Counted from the stretch's first letter, positions 1-9,849 are shown. The stretch is 10,488 bases of DNA from JBFGWM01 sp041588495 (GCA_041588495.1 JBFGWM010000086.1:1-10488), one strand, 5' to 3'. The notes: generated by a model not told the origin, from the sequence alone. Program-made: numbers and translations.

Positions 1-75
1 ACCGACCCCGGCCCGGCATTCGACTGGGCGGGTTACGTGGATTTGGTCGCGCAAGGAGAGGGTGAGGAAACATGA
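1..75 (+). CDS. ampD: AmpD C-terminal end (1,6-anhydro-N-acetylmuramyl-L-alanine amidase), partial
   Basis: Frame 1 is open from the first base to a TGA at 73-75 and encodes 24 residues beginning TDPGPAFDW. This is the conserved C-terminal signature of AmpD amidases (Amidase_2 family). In characterised AmpD the Asp of the TDPGP motif is a zinc ligand, and here it is residue 2 of the fragment. AmpD is a cytoplasmic zinc amidase that removes the stem peptide from anhydro-muropeptides during cell-wall recycling and thereby controls AmpR-dependent ampC induction where those genes exist. The fragment is cut by the window edge, not by mutation. Its stop overlaps the ampE start (ATGA), and ampD-ampE is the classic gene order, which strongly supports the call despite the short length. 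Confidence 0.85.
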   Translation, partial: TDPGPAFDWAGYVDLVAQGEGEET

Positions 76-944
76 AGTTCGTGGTGATCGTACTCACGCT
101 GTGCCTGGAACGGTTTAGCGATGCCCGTACCTGGCTGCACCGGGACGAATGGTTTCATGCCTACGTGTGCGCGGTACGCCGTCCGGTGCCGGTGAACCTG
201 CGCGGGTGGATCACGCCACTGCTGGTGATCCTGCTCCCCGGCGCCCTGGTGCTGGGCGTGCTGTACCTGGTGCAGGGCCGCATGTACGGCATACCCGAAC
301 TCGGCCTGTCCCTGGTCGTCCTTTTCTATGCGCTGGGGCGGGTCAAGCTGCAGCACCAGCTCGAGGATTACCTCGCGCACTGGCGGGCCGGCGACCTGCA
401 GTCGGCCTACCATCATGCCTGCGAACACCTGACCGAACCCGAGGTCGCGAACGCGGATGACGCCGGGCACCTGCACCAGGCGGTGCGCCGCGCGTACCTG
501 CACCATGCGTTGACCGGCCTGTTCGCGGTCCTGTTCTGGTATTTCCTGCTGGGGCCGGCGGCGGCCGTGCTGTGGATGTTGTGCGAGCAATACCTGCCGT
601 TCGCCGAGGAGGACCGCCATGGTCGCCAGGTCGAGCGGATCCAGCACGCCCTCGAGTGGTTGCCGGCACGGGTCCTGGTGCTCGGTTTTGCGGTGGTCGG
701 ACACTTTGGTGGTCCGCTGTCCGCCGTGTCCCGGGATTTCCTGCGCTGGAGCCCGCCGATCGAGGGATTCGTCGATGCGGCCGCCGTCGCCGCCCTCGAT
801 TCCGATGAGATGGCGAACCCGGCGAGCCGCGACTTCGTTGCCACGGCGGAGAATGAATGGCGGTCGCTGCAGGACCTGCTCACCCGTTGCCTGGTGTTCA
901 TCCTGGTCGTGACGGCGGTGGCGACGATCTTCGGCTGGAACTGA
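72..944 (+). CDS. ampE: AmpE-like inner-membrane protein (regulatory signalling modulator)
   Basis: This 290-residue protein is close to the 284 residues of E. coli AmpE. The ATG overlaps the ampD stop, with purine-rich Shine-Dalgarno matches (AAGGAG at 53-58, GAGG at 64-67) upstream. Hydrophobic segments lie at about residues 46-68, 75-90, 145-172, 198-212 and 271-288, predicting a multi-pass inner-membrane protein. The N-terminus (hydrophobic start, then LERFSD) and the FWYFLLGPAAAVLW segment at 155-168, followed by ALEWLPAR at 193-200, match the AmpE family, which is distantly related to CobD/CbiB membrane proteins. In Enterobacteria AmpE was proposed as a sensor or transducer in beta-lactamase induction, but its biochemical role is not settled. 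Position after ampD is the main support. No ampR or ampC is present in the window. Confidence 0.9.
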   Translation: MKFVVIVLTLCLERFSDARTWLHRDEWFHAYVCAVRRPVPVNLRGWITPLLVILLPGALVLGVLYLVQGRMYGIPELGLSLVVLFYALGRVKLQHQLEDYLAHWRAGDLQSAYHHACEHLTEPEVANADDAGHLHQAVRRAYLHHALTGLFAVLFWYFLLGPAAAVLWMLCEQYLPFAEEDRHGRQVERIQHALEWLPARVLVLGFAVVGHFGGPLSAVSRDFLRWSPPIEGFVDAAAVAALDSDEMANPASRDFVATAENEWRSLQDLLTRCLVFILVVTAVATIFGWN

Positions 945-949
945 TCGGG

Positions 950-1846
950 ATGGCGGGTACGGCTGCATGGCCGTGGTGGCTGACCCTGCTCGGTATGCTT
1001 GCCGGTCCGCCGGCGGATGCGGCTCCCCGCTCCGTGGTGGACGACGCCGGCAACCGGGTCGTCCTCGAGGCCCCTGCCGGGCGCGTGATCGCCCTGGCGC
1101 CACACCTCGCCGAGGCGGTGTTCGCGCTGGGGGCGGGGGACCGGCTCGTGGGCACGGTCCGTCACTCGGACTACCCTGCAGCGGCGCGCAGCGTGCCGCG
1201 GGTGGGCGACGCATTCTCGGTCTCGTTGGAACGTATCCTGGAGTTGCGCCCCGACCTCGTGCTGGGATGGCTTTCCGGCACGCCGTCGGACGTGTTGAAC
1301 CGCATTCGCCGGCTTGGGTTCCCCCTCTACCTTGCGGAGCCCGGAAACCTTGACGGTGTGGCGGACAACCTTGCCGCCATCGGCGAACTGCTGGGCCTGC
1401 CGGAGGTGGGCGCCGGCCTCGCGGCCGCGTACAGGGAGCGCCTGTCCCGCGCGCAATCCCCCGGCCGCGGGACGGTCGCGGTGTTTTACGAGGTCTGGAG
1501 CGAGCCGTTGATGACGGTCAGCGACGCGCACCTGATCGGGCAGGCGGTGGCGCATTGTGGCGGGCGCAACCTGTTCGCGGACAGCCCTGCCCCGGTACCC
1601 GTAGTGAGTCTGGAAGCCGTGGTGGCCGGTGATCCCGCGGTCATCCTGCGCGGCAGCACCGGGGCCGAGGGTGATGCCTGGACCGCGCGCTGGCACCGCT
1701 TCCCGGCGCTGCGCGCGGTTCGTCACGGTCACCTGCTCAGCGTGCCCGCCGACCTGGTGAGTCGGCCGGGGCCGCGCCTCGTGGAAGGGGTGGAGCGCAT
1801 CTGCGAGTTGTTGAACCACGTTCGGGCGAGCCGGGGCAACGGCTGA
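950..1846 (+). CDS. btuF: BtuF-like periplasmic cobalamin (or metal-chelate) binding protein
   Basis: This 298-residue protein belongs to the helical-backbone metal receptor / TroA-like class of ABC solute-binding proteins. After a hydrophobic leader (about residues 8-25, likely cleavage near the ADAA at 22-25), it shows RVIALAPHLAEAVFALGAG (45-63), HSDYP (72-76) and LRPDLVLGW (99-107). These align with the first lobe of E. coli BtuF, and W107 sits where BtuF has a vitamin-contacting Trp. The second lobe has FYEVWSEPLMTV (179-190) and CGGRNLFAD (203-211), typical of BtuF-like rather than siderophore-binding members. The ATG at 950 was chosen because it begins the leader; GGAA at 937-940 is a weak ribosome site inside ampE. 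The N-terminus has no Lys or Arg before the hydrophobic core, which is odd for a Sec signal. It starts 5 bases after ampE and overlaps the kinase start. No permease or ATPase (BtuC/D) is nearby, so ligand identity rests on similarity. Confidence 0.75.
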   Translation: MAGTAAWPWWLTLLGMLAGPPADAAPRSVVDDAGNRVVLEAPAGRVIALAPHLAEAVFALGAGDRLVGTVRHSDYPAAARSVPRVGDAFSVSLERILELRPDLVLGWLSGTPSDVLNRIRRLGFPLYLAEPGNLDGVADNLAAIGELLGLPEVGAGLAAAYRERLSRAQSPGRGTVAVFYEVWSEPLMTVSDAHLIGQAVAHCGGRNLFADSPAPVPVVSLEAVVAGDPAVILRGSTGAEGDAWTARWHRFPALRAVRHGHLLSVPADLVSRPGPRLVEGVERICELLNHVRASRGNG

Positions 1847-2775
1847 TGCAGGGCACGGACGACTTGATCGGGATCGATCTCGGCGGCACCAAGATCGAGG
1901 CCGCGGTGCTGGATGGCGGGCACCGGGTCACCTGGCGGGAGCGGGTGCCGACCCCGAGCGGGGATTATCCGGCCACCCTGGACGCACTGCAGGGCCTGGT
2001 CGCGCGCATCGAGGCGGAGACCGGCTGCCGCGGCCCGGTGGGCATGGCCACCCCGGGCGCGGTTTCGCGGCGCAGCGGGCGCATGAAAAACTGCAATTCG
2101 ACCTGCCTCATCGACCGCCCCCTGCGCAAGGACCTCGAACAACGCATCGGGCGCCCGGTGCGCATCGCCAACGACGCCGACTGCCTGGCCCTTTCGGAGT
2201 CCGTGGACGGCGCCGCGGCGGGGCAGGGCAGCGTGTTCGCGGTGATTCTCGGGACCGGTGTCGGCGCCGGGATCACCGTGGGAGGTCACCTGCTGGGAGG
2301 GCCCAACGCGATCGCGGGGGAGTGGGGGCACAACCCCCTGCCGGAAGCGGTGCGCGATCCGGGCGACACGCGAACCTGTTACTGCGGGCGCGCGAACTGC
2401 GTCGAGACGTTTGTATCCGGGCCGGGCCTTGAACGCTCGTGGACGCTTCTCGGTGGGGCGCCGCTGCGGGTGCCGGGGATCGACGCGCGACGCCGCCAGG
2501 GCGACCCGCTTGCCGAGCGGGTGCTGGCGGCCTACCACCGGCAACTGGCCGCGGCGCTGGCGGTGGTCATCAACATCCTCGACCCTGAGATCGTGGTGTT
2601 CGCCGGCGGATTGTCCAACCTGCCCGGGCTGGTGGCCGGGGTCCGTGCGCAGCTGGCGCCCTTCGTGTTTTCGGATACCGTGGAAACCGCGCTGACAACC
2701 GCCCTGCACGGGGATTCCAGCGGGATTCGGGGCGCCGCGTGGCTGTGGCAGGAGGGGCCGCCGGGGGCGAAGTAA
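1846..2775 (+). CDS. mak: ROK-family sugar kinase, fructokinase (Mak)-like
   Basis: This 309-residue ROK kinase phosphorylates a hexose with ATP in the cytoplasm. The ATP-phosphate motif is IDLGGTK (10-16). The catalytic Asp is D110 in IANDADC. AGEWGHNPLP (157-166) and CYCGRANC (178-185) supply the His-Cys3 structural zinc site. Among ROK enzymes it resembles E. coli Mak (manno(fructo)kinase) more than NagK: shared stretches include KNxNST (81-86), ESVDGAAAG (118-126), GEWGHNPLP and the C-terminal HGDSSGIRGAAWLW (288-301). Fructose to fructose-6-phosphate is therefore the best guess. The usual CxCGxxGC motif has Asn in place of its second Gly (residue 184), a mild deviation. The start overlaps the preceding stop by one base (TGATG), implying translational coupling. 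Since it shares a probable operon with ampD-ampE, an amino-sugar substrate is an alternative I cannot exclude. Confidence 0.8.
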   Translation: MQGTDDLIGIDLGGTKIEAAVLDGGHRVTWRERVPTPSGDYPATLDALQGLVARIEAETGCRGPVGMATPGAVSRRSGRMKNCNSTCLIDRPLRKDLEQRIGRPVRIANDADCLALSESVDGAAAGQGSVFAVILGTGVGAGITVGGHLLGGPNAIAGEWGHNPLPEAVRDPGDTRTCYCGRANCVETFVSGPGLERSWTLLGGAPLRVPGIDARRRQGDPLAERVLAAYHRQLAAALAVVINILDPEIVVFAGGLSNLPGLVAGVRAQLAPFVFSDTVETALTTALHGDSSGIRGAAWLWQEGPPGAK

Positions 2776-2887
2776 GTCCCGGTAATTCCTGCAATCACTT
2801 CTATACTAGGGATAGATTCGGGCCGGCCCACGGGTCCGGGGCGTCGTGCGCTCGGTCGTGGGGCCGGAGCAAGCAAGGAAACCCAAC
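2776..2887 (+). promoter_or_regulatory. Leader and probable promoter of aceE
   Basis: This 112-base gap is the longest gene-free stretch on this strand and begins with the only AT-rich island nearby. TATACT at 2802-2807 differs from the sigma-70 -10 consensus at one position. No good -35 hexamer is found 16-18 bases upstream, so any promoter would be weak or activator-dependent. Downstream, CCGGCCC (2823-2829) can pair with GGGCCGG (2861-2867) to form a 7-bp G/C stem with a 31-base loop just before the ribosome site. I see no match to the E. coli PdhR operator (AATTGGTnnnACCAATT). Promoter position and strength are inference. Confidence 0.4.
2875..2879 (+). promoter_or_regulatory. Ribosome binding site deciding the aceE start
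   Basis: AAGGA lies 8 bases before the ATG at 2888. The same frame is open upstream to a GTG at 2846, but that GTG has no comparable purine-rich site. The residues it would add (MRSVVGPEQARKPN) do not resemble AceE. The ATG gives an 888-residue protein, matching the family. Confidence 0.7.
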
Positions 2888-5554
<2,667 letters not shown>

Positions 5555-5585
5555 GCGCGAAGAACAACAACCCAGGAATCGCACA

Positions 5586-5589
5586 AGGA
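5586..5589 (+). promoter_or_regulatory. Ribosome binding site supporting a GTG start for aceF
   Basis: AGGA lies 9 bases before the GTG at 5599. No ATG exists in frame near the beginning of the first lipoyl domain, whose conserved sequence starts at about residue 5. The GTG is therefore the only start that leaves the domain intact and suitably spaced. Confidence 0.65.
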
Positions 5590-5598
5590 TATTCACGC

Positions 5599-7221
5599 GT
5601 GGGAACCCAGCAAGTCAATGTGCCGGACATCGGTGGCGCCGAGGGCGTGGAGGTCATCGAGATCCTGGTGAATCCGGGTGACCGAATTGAAAAGGAACAG
5701 TCGCTGATCGTGGTCGAGTCCGACAAGGCCTCGATGGAGATCCCGGCCGAGGCCGGCGGCGTGGTGCAGGCACTGAAGGTCAGCCTGGGCGACAAGGTTT
5801 CCGAGGGCGATCCCATTCTCGTGCTGGAGATCGCCGGAGATGCGGCGCCAGCGCCGGCGGCAACGGAATCCACGCCGGAGCAACCCGCCGCACCTGAACC
5901 GGCGGCGTCCCCGGATCCCGCACCCGAAGCGGCCGCGTCCGGCGGCACCCGCATCGACAGCATCAATGTTCCGGATATCGGTGGCGCCGAGGGCGTCACG
6001 GTCATCGAGGTCTGCGTCGCCGAGGGAGACGAGATCGCGAAGGACGAGGCCCTGGTGGTGCTCGAGTCCGACAAGGCTTCCATGGAGGTGCCCAGCCCGG
6101 CGAGCGGTATCATTCGTGCGGTGAAGGTCGCCGTGGACGACACGGTCTCCGAGGGCTCGCCCCTGGTGGACCTCGAGGTGCGCGAGTCGGCGGCACCGGC
6201 GCCGTCCACCGCGGAGCCCGCGGCGAAGCCGGAACCCGCGAAGCCGGCTCCCGCGGCGGCGGCACCTGCATCGAAGCCCGCTGCCCCGGCGGCAAAACAG
6301 GCGACCGACGCGCCCGGCAGCGCCGTGCATGCGGGACCCGCGGTGCGCCGCCTGGCCCGCGAGTTCGGCGTCCGCCTGCAGGAAGTGACCGGCAGTGGTC
6401 GCAAGGGCCGGATTCTCAAGGAGGACGTGCAGCAGTACGTGCGGGACCGCCTCAGTCGCGGCGGCGGCACGGGTGGCGAAGGCGCGGGCCTGCCGCCGAT
6501 GCCGGAGGTGGATTTCAGTCGTTTCGGGGAAACCGAAATCGTCGACCTCAGCAAGATCAACCGGCTCAGCGCGGCCAACCTGCACCGGTCCTGGCTGCAC
6601 GTGCCGCATGTCACCCAGTTCGACGAGGCCGACATCACCGAACTGGAGAAATTCCGCAAGGCCCACAATGCCAACCTGGGCGCGGACGGGACCAAGCTGA
6701 CCATGCTGCCGTTCATCGTCAAGGCGTGCGCGGTCGCCCTGCGTCGTTACCCGCGGTTCAATGCCTCGCTGCACCCGTCCGGAGAGCAGTTGATCGTCAA
6801 GAAGTACTGCCATATCGGCGTGGCGGTCGATACCCCGAACGGCCTGGTGGTACCGGTGATCCGTGATGCCGATACCAAGGGTATCGAGGCGCTGGCCACT
6901 GAGTGTGGAGAGTTGGCGGCCAAGGCGCGCAACAAGAAGCTGCGCCCCGACGACATGCAGGGTGGCTGCTTCAGCATTTCCAGTCTCGGCGGTATCGGTG
7001 GAACCTCGTTCACACCGATCGTCAACGCGCCCGAGGTGGCCATCCTCGGCCTGTCGCGTTCCTCCCTCAAGCCAGTGCACGCGGACGGGGCGTTCGTACC
7101 GCGGCTGATGCTCCCGCTGTGCCTCTCCTATGACCACCGGGTGATCGATGGCGCGCTGGCTGCACGCTTTACCACGACGCTGTCGGAGTTGTTGTCCGAC
7201 ATACGCCGACTGCTTCTCTAA
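5599..7221 (+). CDS. aceF: Dihydrolipoamide acetyltransferase, E2 of pyruvate dehydrogenase (AceF)
   Basis: This 540-residue E2 core protein moves the acetyl group from the lipoyl arm to CoA. Two lipoyl domains occupy about residues 5-78 and 121-194, each with the ESDKASME motif (lipoylated K43 and K159). They are separated and followed by Ala/Pro-rich flexible linkers (81-115 and 198-240). The peripheral subunit-binding domain spans about 244-281 (AVRRLAREFGV, GSGRKGRILKEDV). The catalytic domain is about 312-540, with active-site YDHRVIDG at 511-518 (H513, D517). E. coli AceF has three lipoyl domains, so two is a normal variant. It starts with GTG 44 bases after aceE and ends 18 bases before the chemoreceptor gene. 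The E3 gene lpd, which often follows, is absent. The catalytic core is clearly the AceF acetyltransferase and not the succinyl (SucB) type, given its partner aceE. Confidence 0.97.
   Translation: MGTQQVNVPDIGGAEGVEVIEILVNPGDRIEKEQSLIVVESDKASMEIPAEAGGVVQALKVSLGDKVSEGDPILVLEIAGDAAPAPAATESTPEQPAAPEPAASPDPAPEAAASGGTRIDSINVPDIGGAEGVTVIEVCVAEGDEIAKDEALVVLESDKASMEVPSPASGIIRAVKVAVDDTVSEGSPLVDLEVRESAAPAPSTAEPAAKPEPAKPAPAAAAPASKPAAPAAKQATDAPGSAVHAGPAVRRLAREFGVRLQEVTGSGRKGRILKEDVQQYVRDRLSRGGGTGGEGAGLPPMPEVDFSRFGETEIVDLSKINRLSAANLHRSWLHVPHVTQFDEADITELEKFRKAHNANLGADGTKLTMLPFIVKACAVALRRYPRFNASLHPSGEQLIVKKYCHIGVAVDTPNGLVVPVIRDADTKGIEALATECGELAAKARNKKLRPDDMQGGCFSISSLGGIGGTSFTPIVNAPEVAILGLSRSSLKPVHADGAFVPRLMLPLCLSYDHRVIDGALAARFTTTLSELLSDIRRLLL
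5611..6180 (+). repeat. Intragenic duplication encoding the two lipoyl domains of aceF
   Basis: The two lipoyl-domain segments (5611-5832 and 5959-6180) are direct repeats at the DNA level. The 20 bases at 5629-5648 recur exactly at 5977-5996, and the lipoyl-lysine region around 5718 recurs with few changes around 6066. The unit-to-unit distance is 348 bases, which is one domain plus its linker. The near-identity suggests a fairly recent duplication or ongoing gene conversion between units. Confidence 0.8.
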
Positions 7222-7239
7222 CGGACGGAGTACAAGATC

Positions 7240-9270
7240 ATGTTGAAGGCGTTCTTCCGGTTTTCCATCTACCTGATGAACCGCCTGAGTTATGCGTGGA
7301 AGTTCGGGCTCTTCAGCGTGGTCTTCATCGTGCCGCTCATGACCATGGGCTGGGCGATCATCGAACAGGGCCTCGAGACGATCCGCGGGATCAAGGACGA
7401 GCGGACCGGTGTTCAACTGCTCCACCAGGCGCTGGATGTCATCCACGCGGCGGAAGATTTCCGCGATGCGCGCCTGGTGTTCACCTATCGCGAGCAGGAG
7501 GACGTGCGCGAGCGGGTCGAGATCTATCGCGCGCAGGTCAGCGACAAGCTGGAGATCCTGCGCGCCGCGAGATTCCGGCCCGAGAACCAGGAGGAGGCTG
7601 ACCGCCACCTCGACGAGGTCTACCGCAAGTGGCGCGAGGTGAGCACGGCGGTCGGCACGTTCGGTTACCTCGAGAACAACTACGAGTACTACAACGACTT
7701 CGTCAAGCTGACCGCGCGCAAGCTGCGTACCATCAGCCACCTCTCGGGGCTCGCCCGGGACTCCGATCCGATCACCTCGCAACTCACGGAAATGGTGGTG
7801 CGGGAGATCCCCGCCCTCAGCCAGCGCCTGGGACTGGCGCGGGCATTCGGCAGTTACGCCCTGACCCAGCCGTCGCTCAATTCGACCATCGAGCGCCACC
7901 TCAACAGTACCGTGGACGGGCTCATCGAGGGGCACGGGCTCTTGAACCAGCTTATCGACAGCATGCGAGAGGGGGAGCTCGGTGGCCCGGCCCTGGCCGA
8001 GGCGAAGACCGCGGCGGAGCTGGTCTTCGAATCGATGCAGGAGATTCTCGAGGAGCACACCATCCTCGCCGGGTCCCTGGAGTATCCGTGGAACCAGTTC
8101 TTCGATGATGCCAGCGAACGCGTGCGCAACCTCAACCTGCTCGCCGAGGCCTCGCTGCCGGAGATCGACCAGCGCCTGCAGGAGCGACAGAAGGCCGAGG
8201 AGAAGAAACTGATCATCATCGCTTCCATCCTGGTCGGGGTCCTGATGCTGATCGCCTACCTGTACGCCGGGTTCTACATCTCGGTACGCAGCACCATCAA
8301 CGGACTCATGCATACCACGCAGAAGATTTCCCAGGGCGACCTCACGGTGCGCGTCCGCCGCGAGAGCCAGGACGAGCTGGGCCTGATCTCGGAGGGTTTC
8401 AACGAGATGACCCAACGGGTCCATGACCTGGTGCAGGAAGTGTACGTCGCGGCCCTCGAGGTCGATCGCCAGGCCGAGGCCGTGAGCGTGAGCGCGGAGA
8501 AGAGTACCCAGGTGCTGGAGGGCCAGCTCAAGGAGATCGATACGGTCACCGAGTCGATGAAAGAGATGACCCATCACACCCGCCAGATCGACGCCGCCTC
8601 ACGCGCTGCGAACAAGTCTGCGGACGATGCCTACAAGGAGACCGAGACGGGTCACCAACGGGTCGACGACACGCTGAAGAGCATCAATGACCTTTCCGAA
8701 GAAATCACCCGCTCGGTTGGCGTGATCAACAACCTGGTGACCGAGAGCGGCAACATCCACCAGGTGCTCGATGTGATCAAGGAGATTGCGGAGCAGACCA
8801 ACCTGCTGGCCCTCAACGCCGCCATCGAGGCCGCGCGCGCGGGTGAACAGGGGCGCGGATTTGCCGTGGTCGCCGACGAGGTGCGCACGCTGGCCCAGCG
8901 CACCCAGCAGTCCACCCAGGAAATCGAGACCATGATCGGACGCCTGCAGAACGGGGTGAACGAGACGGTCACGGCGATGCAGTCGAGCCGCGATATGACC
9001 TCGAAGACGGTGGACCACTCGGAACGCCTCGGCGAGGCGCTGGGCAAGATCGAACAGGCGGTGAAGAAGATCGTCGAAATGATCGGTGAGATCGCGCGGG
9101 CCGCCGGAGAACAGAACGAGATGGCCCAGGACATGGGCGCAAACATCACCTCGATTTCCGAGGCCGGGCAAACCACCGGCGAGGCAGCGCGCAACACGGT
9201 CGAATCCGCACACTCGCTGTCCGAGATCACCGGGCGCCTGCGCTCCCTGGCCGACGCCTTCAAGCTCTAG
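7240..9270 (+). CDS. Methyl-accepting chemotaxis protein with large helical sensor region
   Basis: This 676-residue transmembrane chemoreceptor passes ligand information to the CheA/CheW kinase complex. TM1 is about residues 21-42, TM2 is about 324-345, and a HAMP domain follows at about 346-398. The cytoplasmic coiled coil then carries the highly conserved hairpin tip at 514-555 (EIAEQTNLLALNAAIEAA, GFAVVADEVRTLA). The periplasmic part, about 280 residues (43-323), is predicted almost entirely helical and is longer than a single four-helix bundle. It is compatible with a double-bundle (HBM-like) or related helical sensor, but I cannot assign a family with certainty. It ends in LADAFKL, without the NWETF-type pentapeptide that tethers CheR/CheB in some receptors. 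GGAG at 7227-7230, 9 bases before the ATG, supports the start. It lies 18 bases after aceF and is probably co-transcribed. Ligand unknown. Confidence 0.93.
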   Translation: MLKAFFRFSIYLMNRLSYAWKFGLFSVVFIVPLMTMGWAIIEQGLETIRGIKDERTGVQLLHQALDVIHAAEDFRDARLVFTYREQEDVRERVEIYRAQVSDKLEILRAARFRPENQEEADRHLDEVYRKWREVSTAVGTFGYLENNYEYYNDFVKLTARKLRTISHLSGLARDSDPITSQLTEMVVREIPALSQRLGLARAFGSYALTQPSLNSTIERHLNSTVDGLIEGHGLLNQLIDSMREGELGGPALAEAKTAAELVFESMQEILEEHTILAGSLEYPWNQFFDDASERVRNLNLLAEASLPEIDQRLQERQKAEEKKLIIIASILVGVLMLIAYLYAGFYISVRSTINGLMHTTQKISQGDLTVRVRRESQDELGLISEGFNEMTQRVHDLVQEVYVAALEVDRQAEAVSVSAEKSTQVLEGQLKEIDTVTESMKEMTHHTRQIDAASRAANKSADDAYKETETGHQRVDDTLKSINDLSEEITRSVGVINNLVTESGNIHQVLDVIKEIAEQTNLLALNAAIEAARAGEQGRGFAVVADEVRTLAQRTQQSTQEIETMIGRLQNGVNETVTAMQSSRDMTSKTVDHSERLGEALGKIEQAVKKIVEMIGEIARAAGEQNEMAQDMGANITSISEAGQTTGEAARNTVESAHSLSEITGRLRSLADAFKL

Positions 9271-9303
9271 GCGGTTCCCCGTCGCCCGTGCTCCGGGAGC
9301 GAC

Positions 9304-9837
9304 TCAGTCCTCCTGGGTCTCCGCGGTCCAGTGGGTCTCCCCGTAGCGTTGCTCGCGGTTGATCAGGCGCGCCGCAACGAACAGCAGGTCTGACAGGCGG
9401 TTCAGGTAGATCGGCGTGCTGCTCACGGATTCCAGCGCGCGCACCGAGCGTTCCGCCCTCCGGCACACCGCACGGGCCACGTGGCAACTGGCTGCCGGTG
9501 GCGCCCCGCCGGGCAGTATGAAGCTCTCCAGGGAGGTCAGCTTTTCGCTGAACCCGTCGATCAGCGCCTCAACCTCGACGACGTGCTCCGGCCGCGTGCG
9601 TACACTGCCCGGGGCGGCGAGTTCGGCGCCGATCTCGAACAGGCGGCCCTGGATCTGCATCAGGGGCTTGCGCACCGCGCTTTCGCGGGACAGTTCCGAT
9701 ACCACGCGTCCCAGCCAGCTGTTGAGTTCATCCACGTCGCCAATGGCGGTCACGCGGTCGTCGGTCTTGGGGAGGCGGGTGCCGTCGGTGAGCCCGGTGG
9801 TGCCGTCGTCCCCGGTTCGGGTGTAAATACGTGCCAT
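9304..9837 (-). CDS. PduO-type ATP:cob(I)alamin (corrinoid) adenosyltransferase
   Basis: This 177-residue protein transfers the adenosyl group of ATP to cob(I)alamin or cob(I)yrinic acid diamide, making the coenzyme form. Family motifs are complete: N-terminal RTGDDGTTGL (7-16), GDVDELNSWLG (33-43), FILPGG (107-111 region), CRRAER (125-130) and YLNRLSDLLFVAAR (144-157). This is the PduO/MMAB trimeric family, unrelated to E. coli BtuR/CobA. The ATG at 9837 gives the usual MARIYTRTGDDG start. An in-frame TTG at 9843 would add two residues and sits better relative to a GGAG, so the exact start is uncertain. It converges on the chemoreceptor gene with 33 bases between stops and lies 81 bases downstream of the TonB-dependent receptor on the same strand. 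That arrangement suggests a corrinoid uptake/activation unit. Confidence 0.93.
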   Translation of the reverse strand: MARIYTRTGDDGTTGLTDGTRLPKTDDRVTAIGDVDELNSWLGRVVSELSRESAVRKPLMQIQGRLFEIGAELAAPGSVRTRPEHVVEVEALIDGFSEKLTSLESFILPGGAPPAASCHVARAVCRRAERSVRALESVSSTPIYLNRLSDLLFVAARLINREQRYGETHWTAETQED

Positions 9838-9849
9838 GGTCAATGCGGG

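Noticed and set aside
857..949. Upstream ATG extension of the BtuF-like protein (31 extra residues)
   Set aside because: It would lie inside ampE, adds a Gly/Pro-rich non-conserved stretch, and would place residues before an otherwise plausible signal peptide.
413..1819. Minus-strand frames opposite ampE and the BtuF-like gene (also 33-1214 and 1729-2709)
   Set aside because: All are antisense to genes with clear family motifs; their translations are Arg/Pro/His-rich and unlike known proteins.
2820..2829. Perfect 10-base palindrome GGGCCGGCCC as an operator
   Set aside because: Short and entirely G/C in a G/C-rich region; no second copy or known regulator site, so chance is the simplest explanation.
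5593..8577. A 994-codon open frame on the minus strand opposite aceF and mcp
   Set aside because: It lies exactly antisense to two strongly conserved genes, its translation is low-complexity (rich in Arg, His, Gly, Leu, Asp) with no recognisable domain, and such frames arise routinely when third codon positions are G/C-rich.
9281..9303. Possible bidirectional terminator between the convergent mcp and adenosyltransferase genes
   Set aside because: Inverted repeats exist (GTCGC/GCGAC at 9281-9285/9299-9303 and GCTC/GAGC around 9290-9300), but stems are only 4-5 bp, mutually exclusive, and there is no T tract on either strand.
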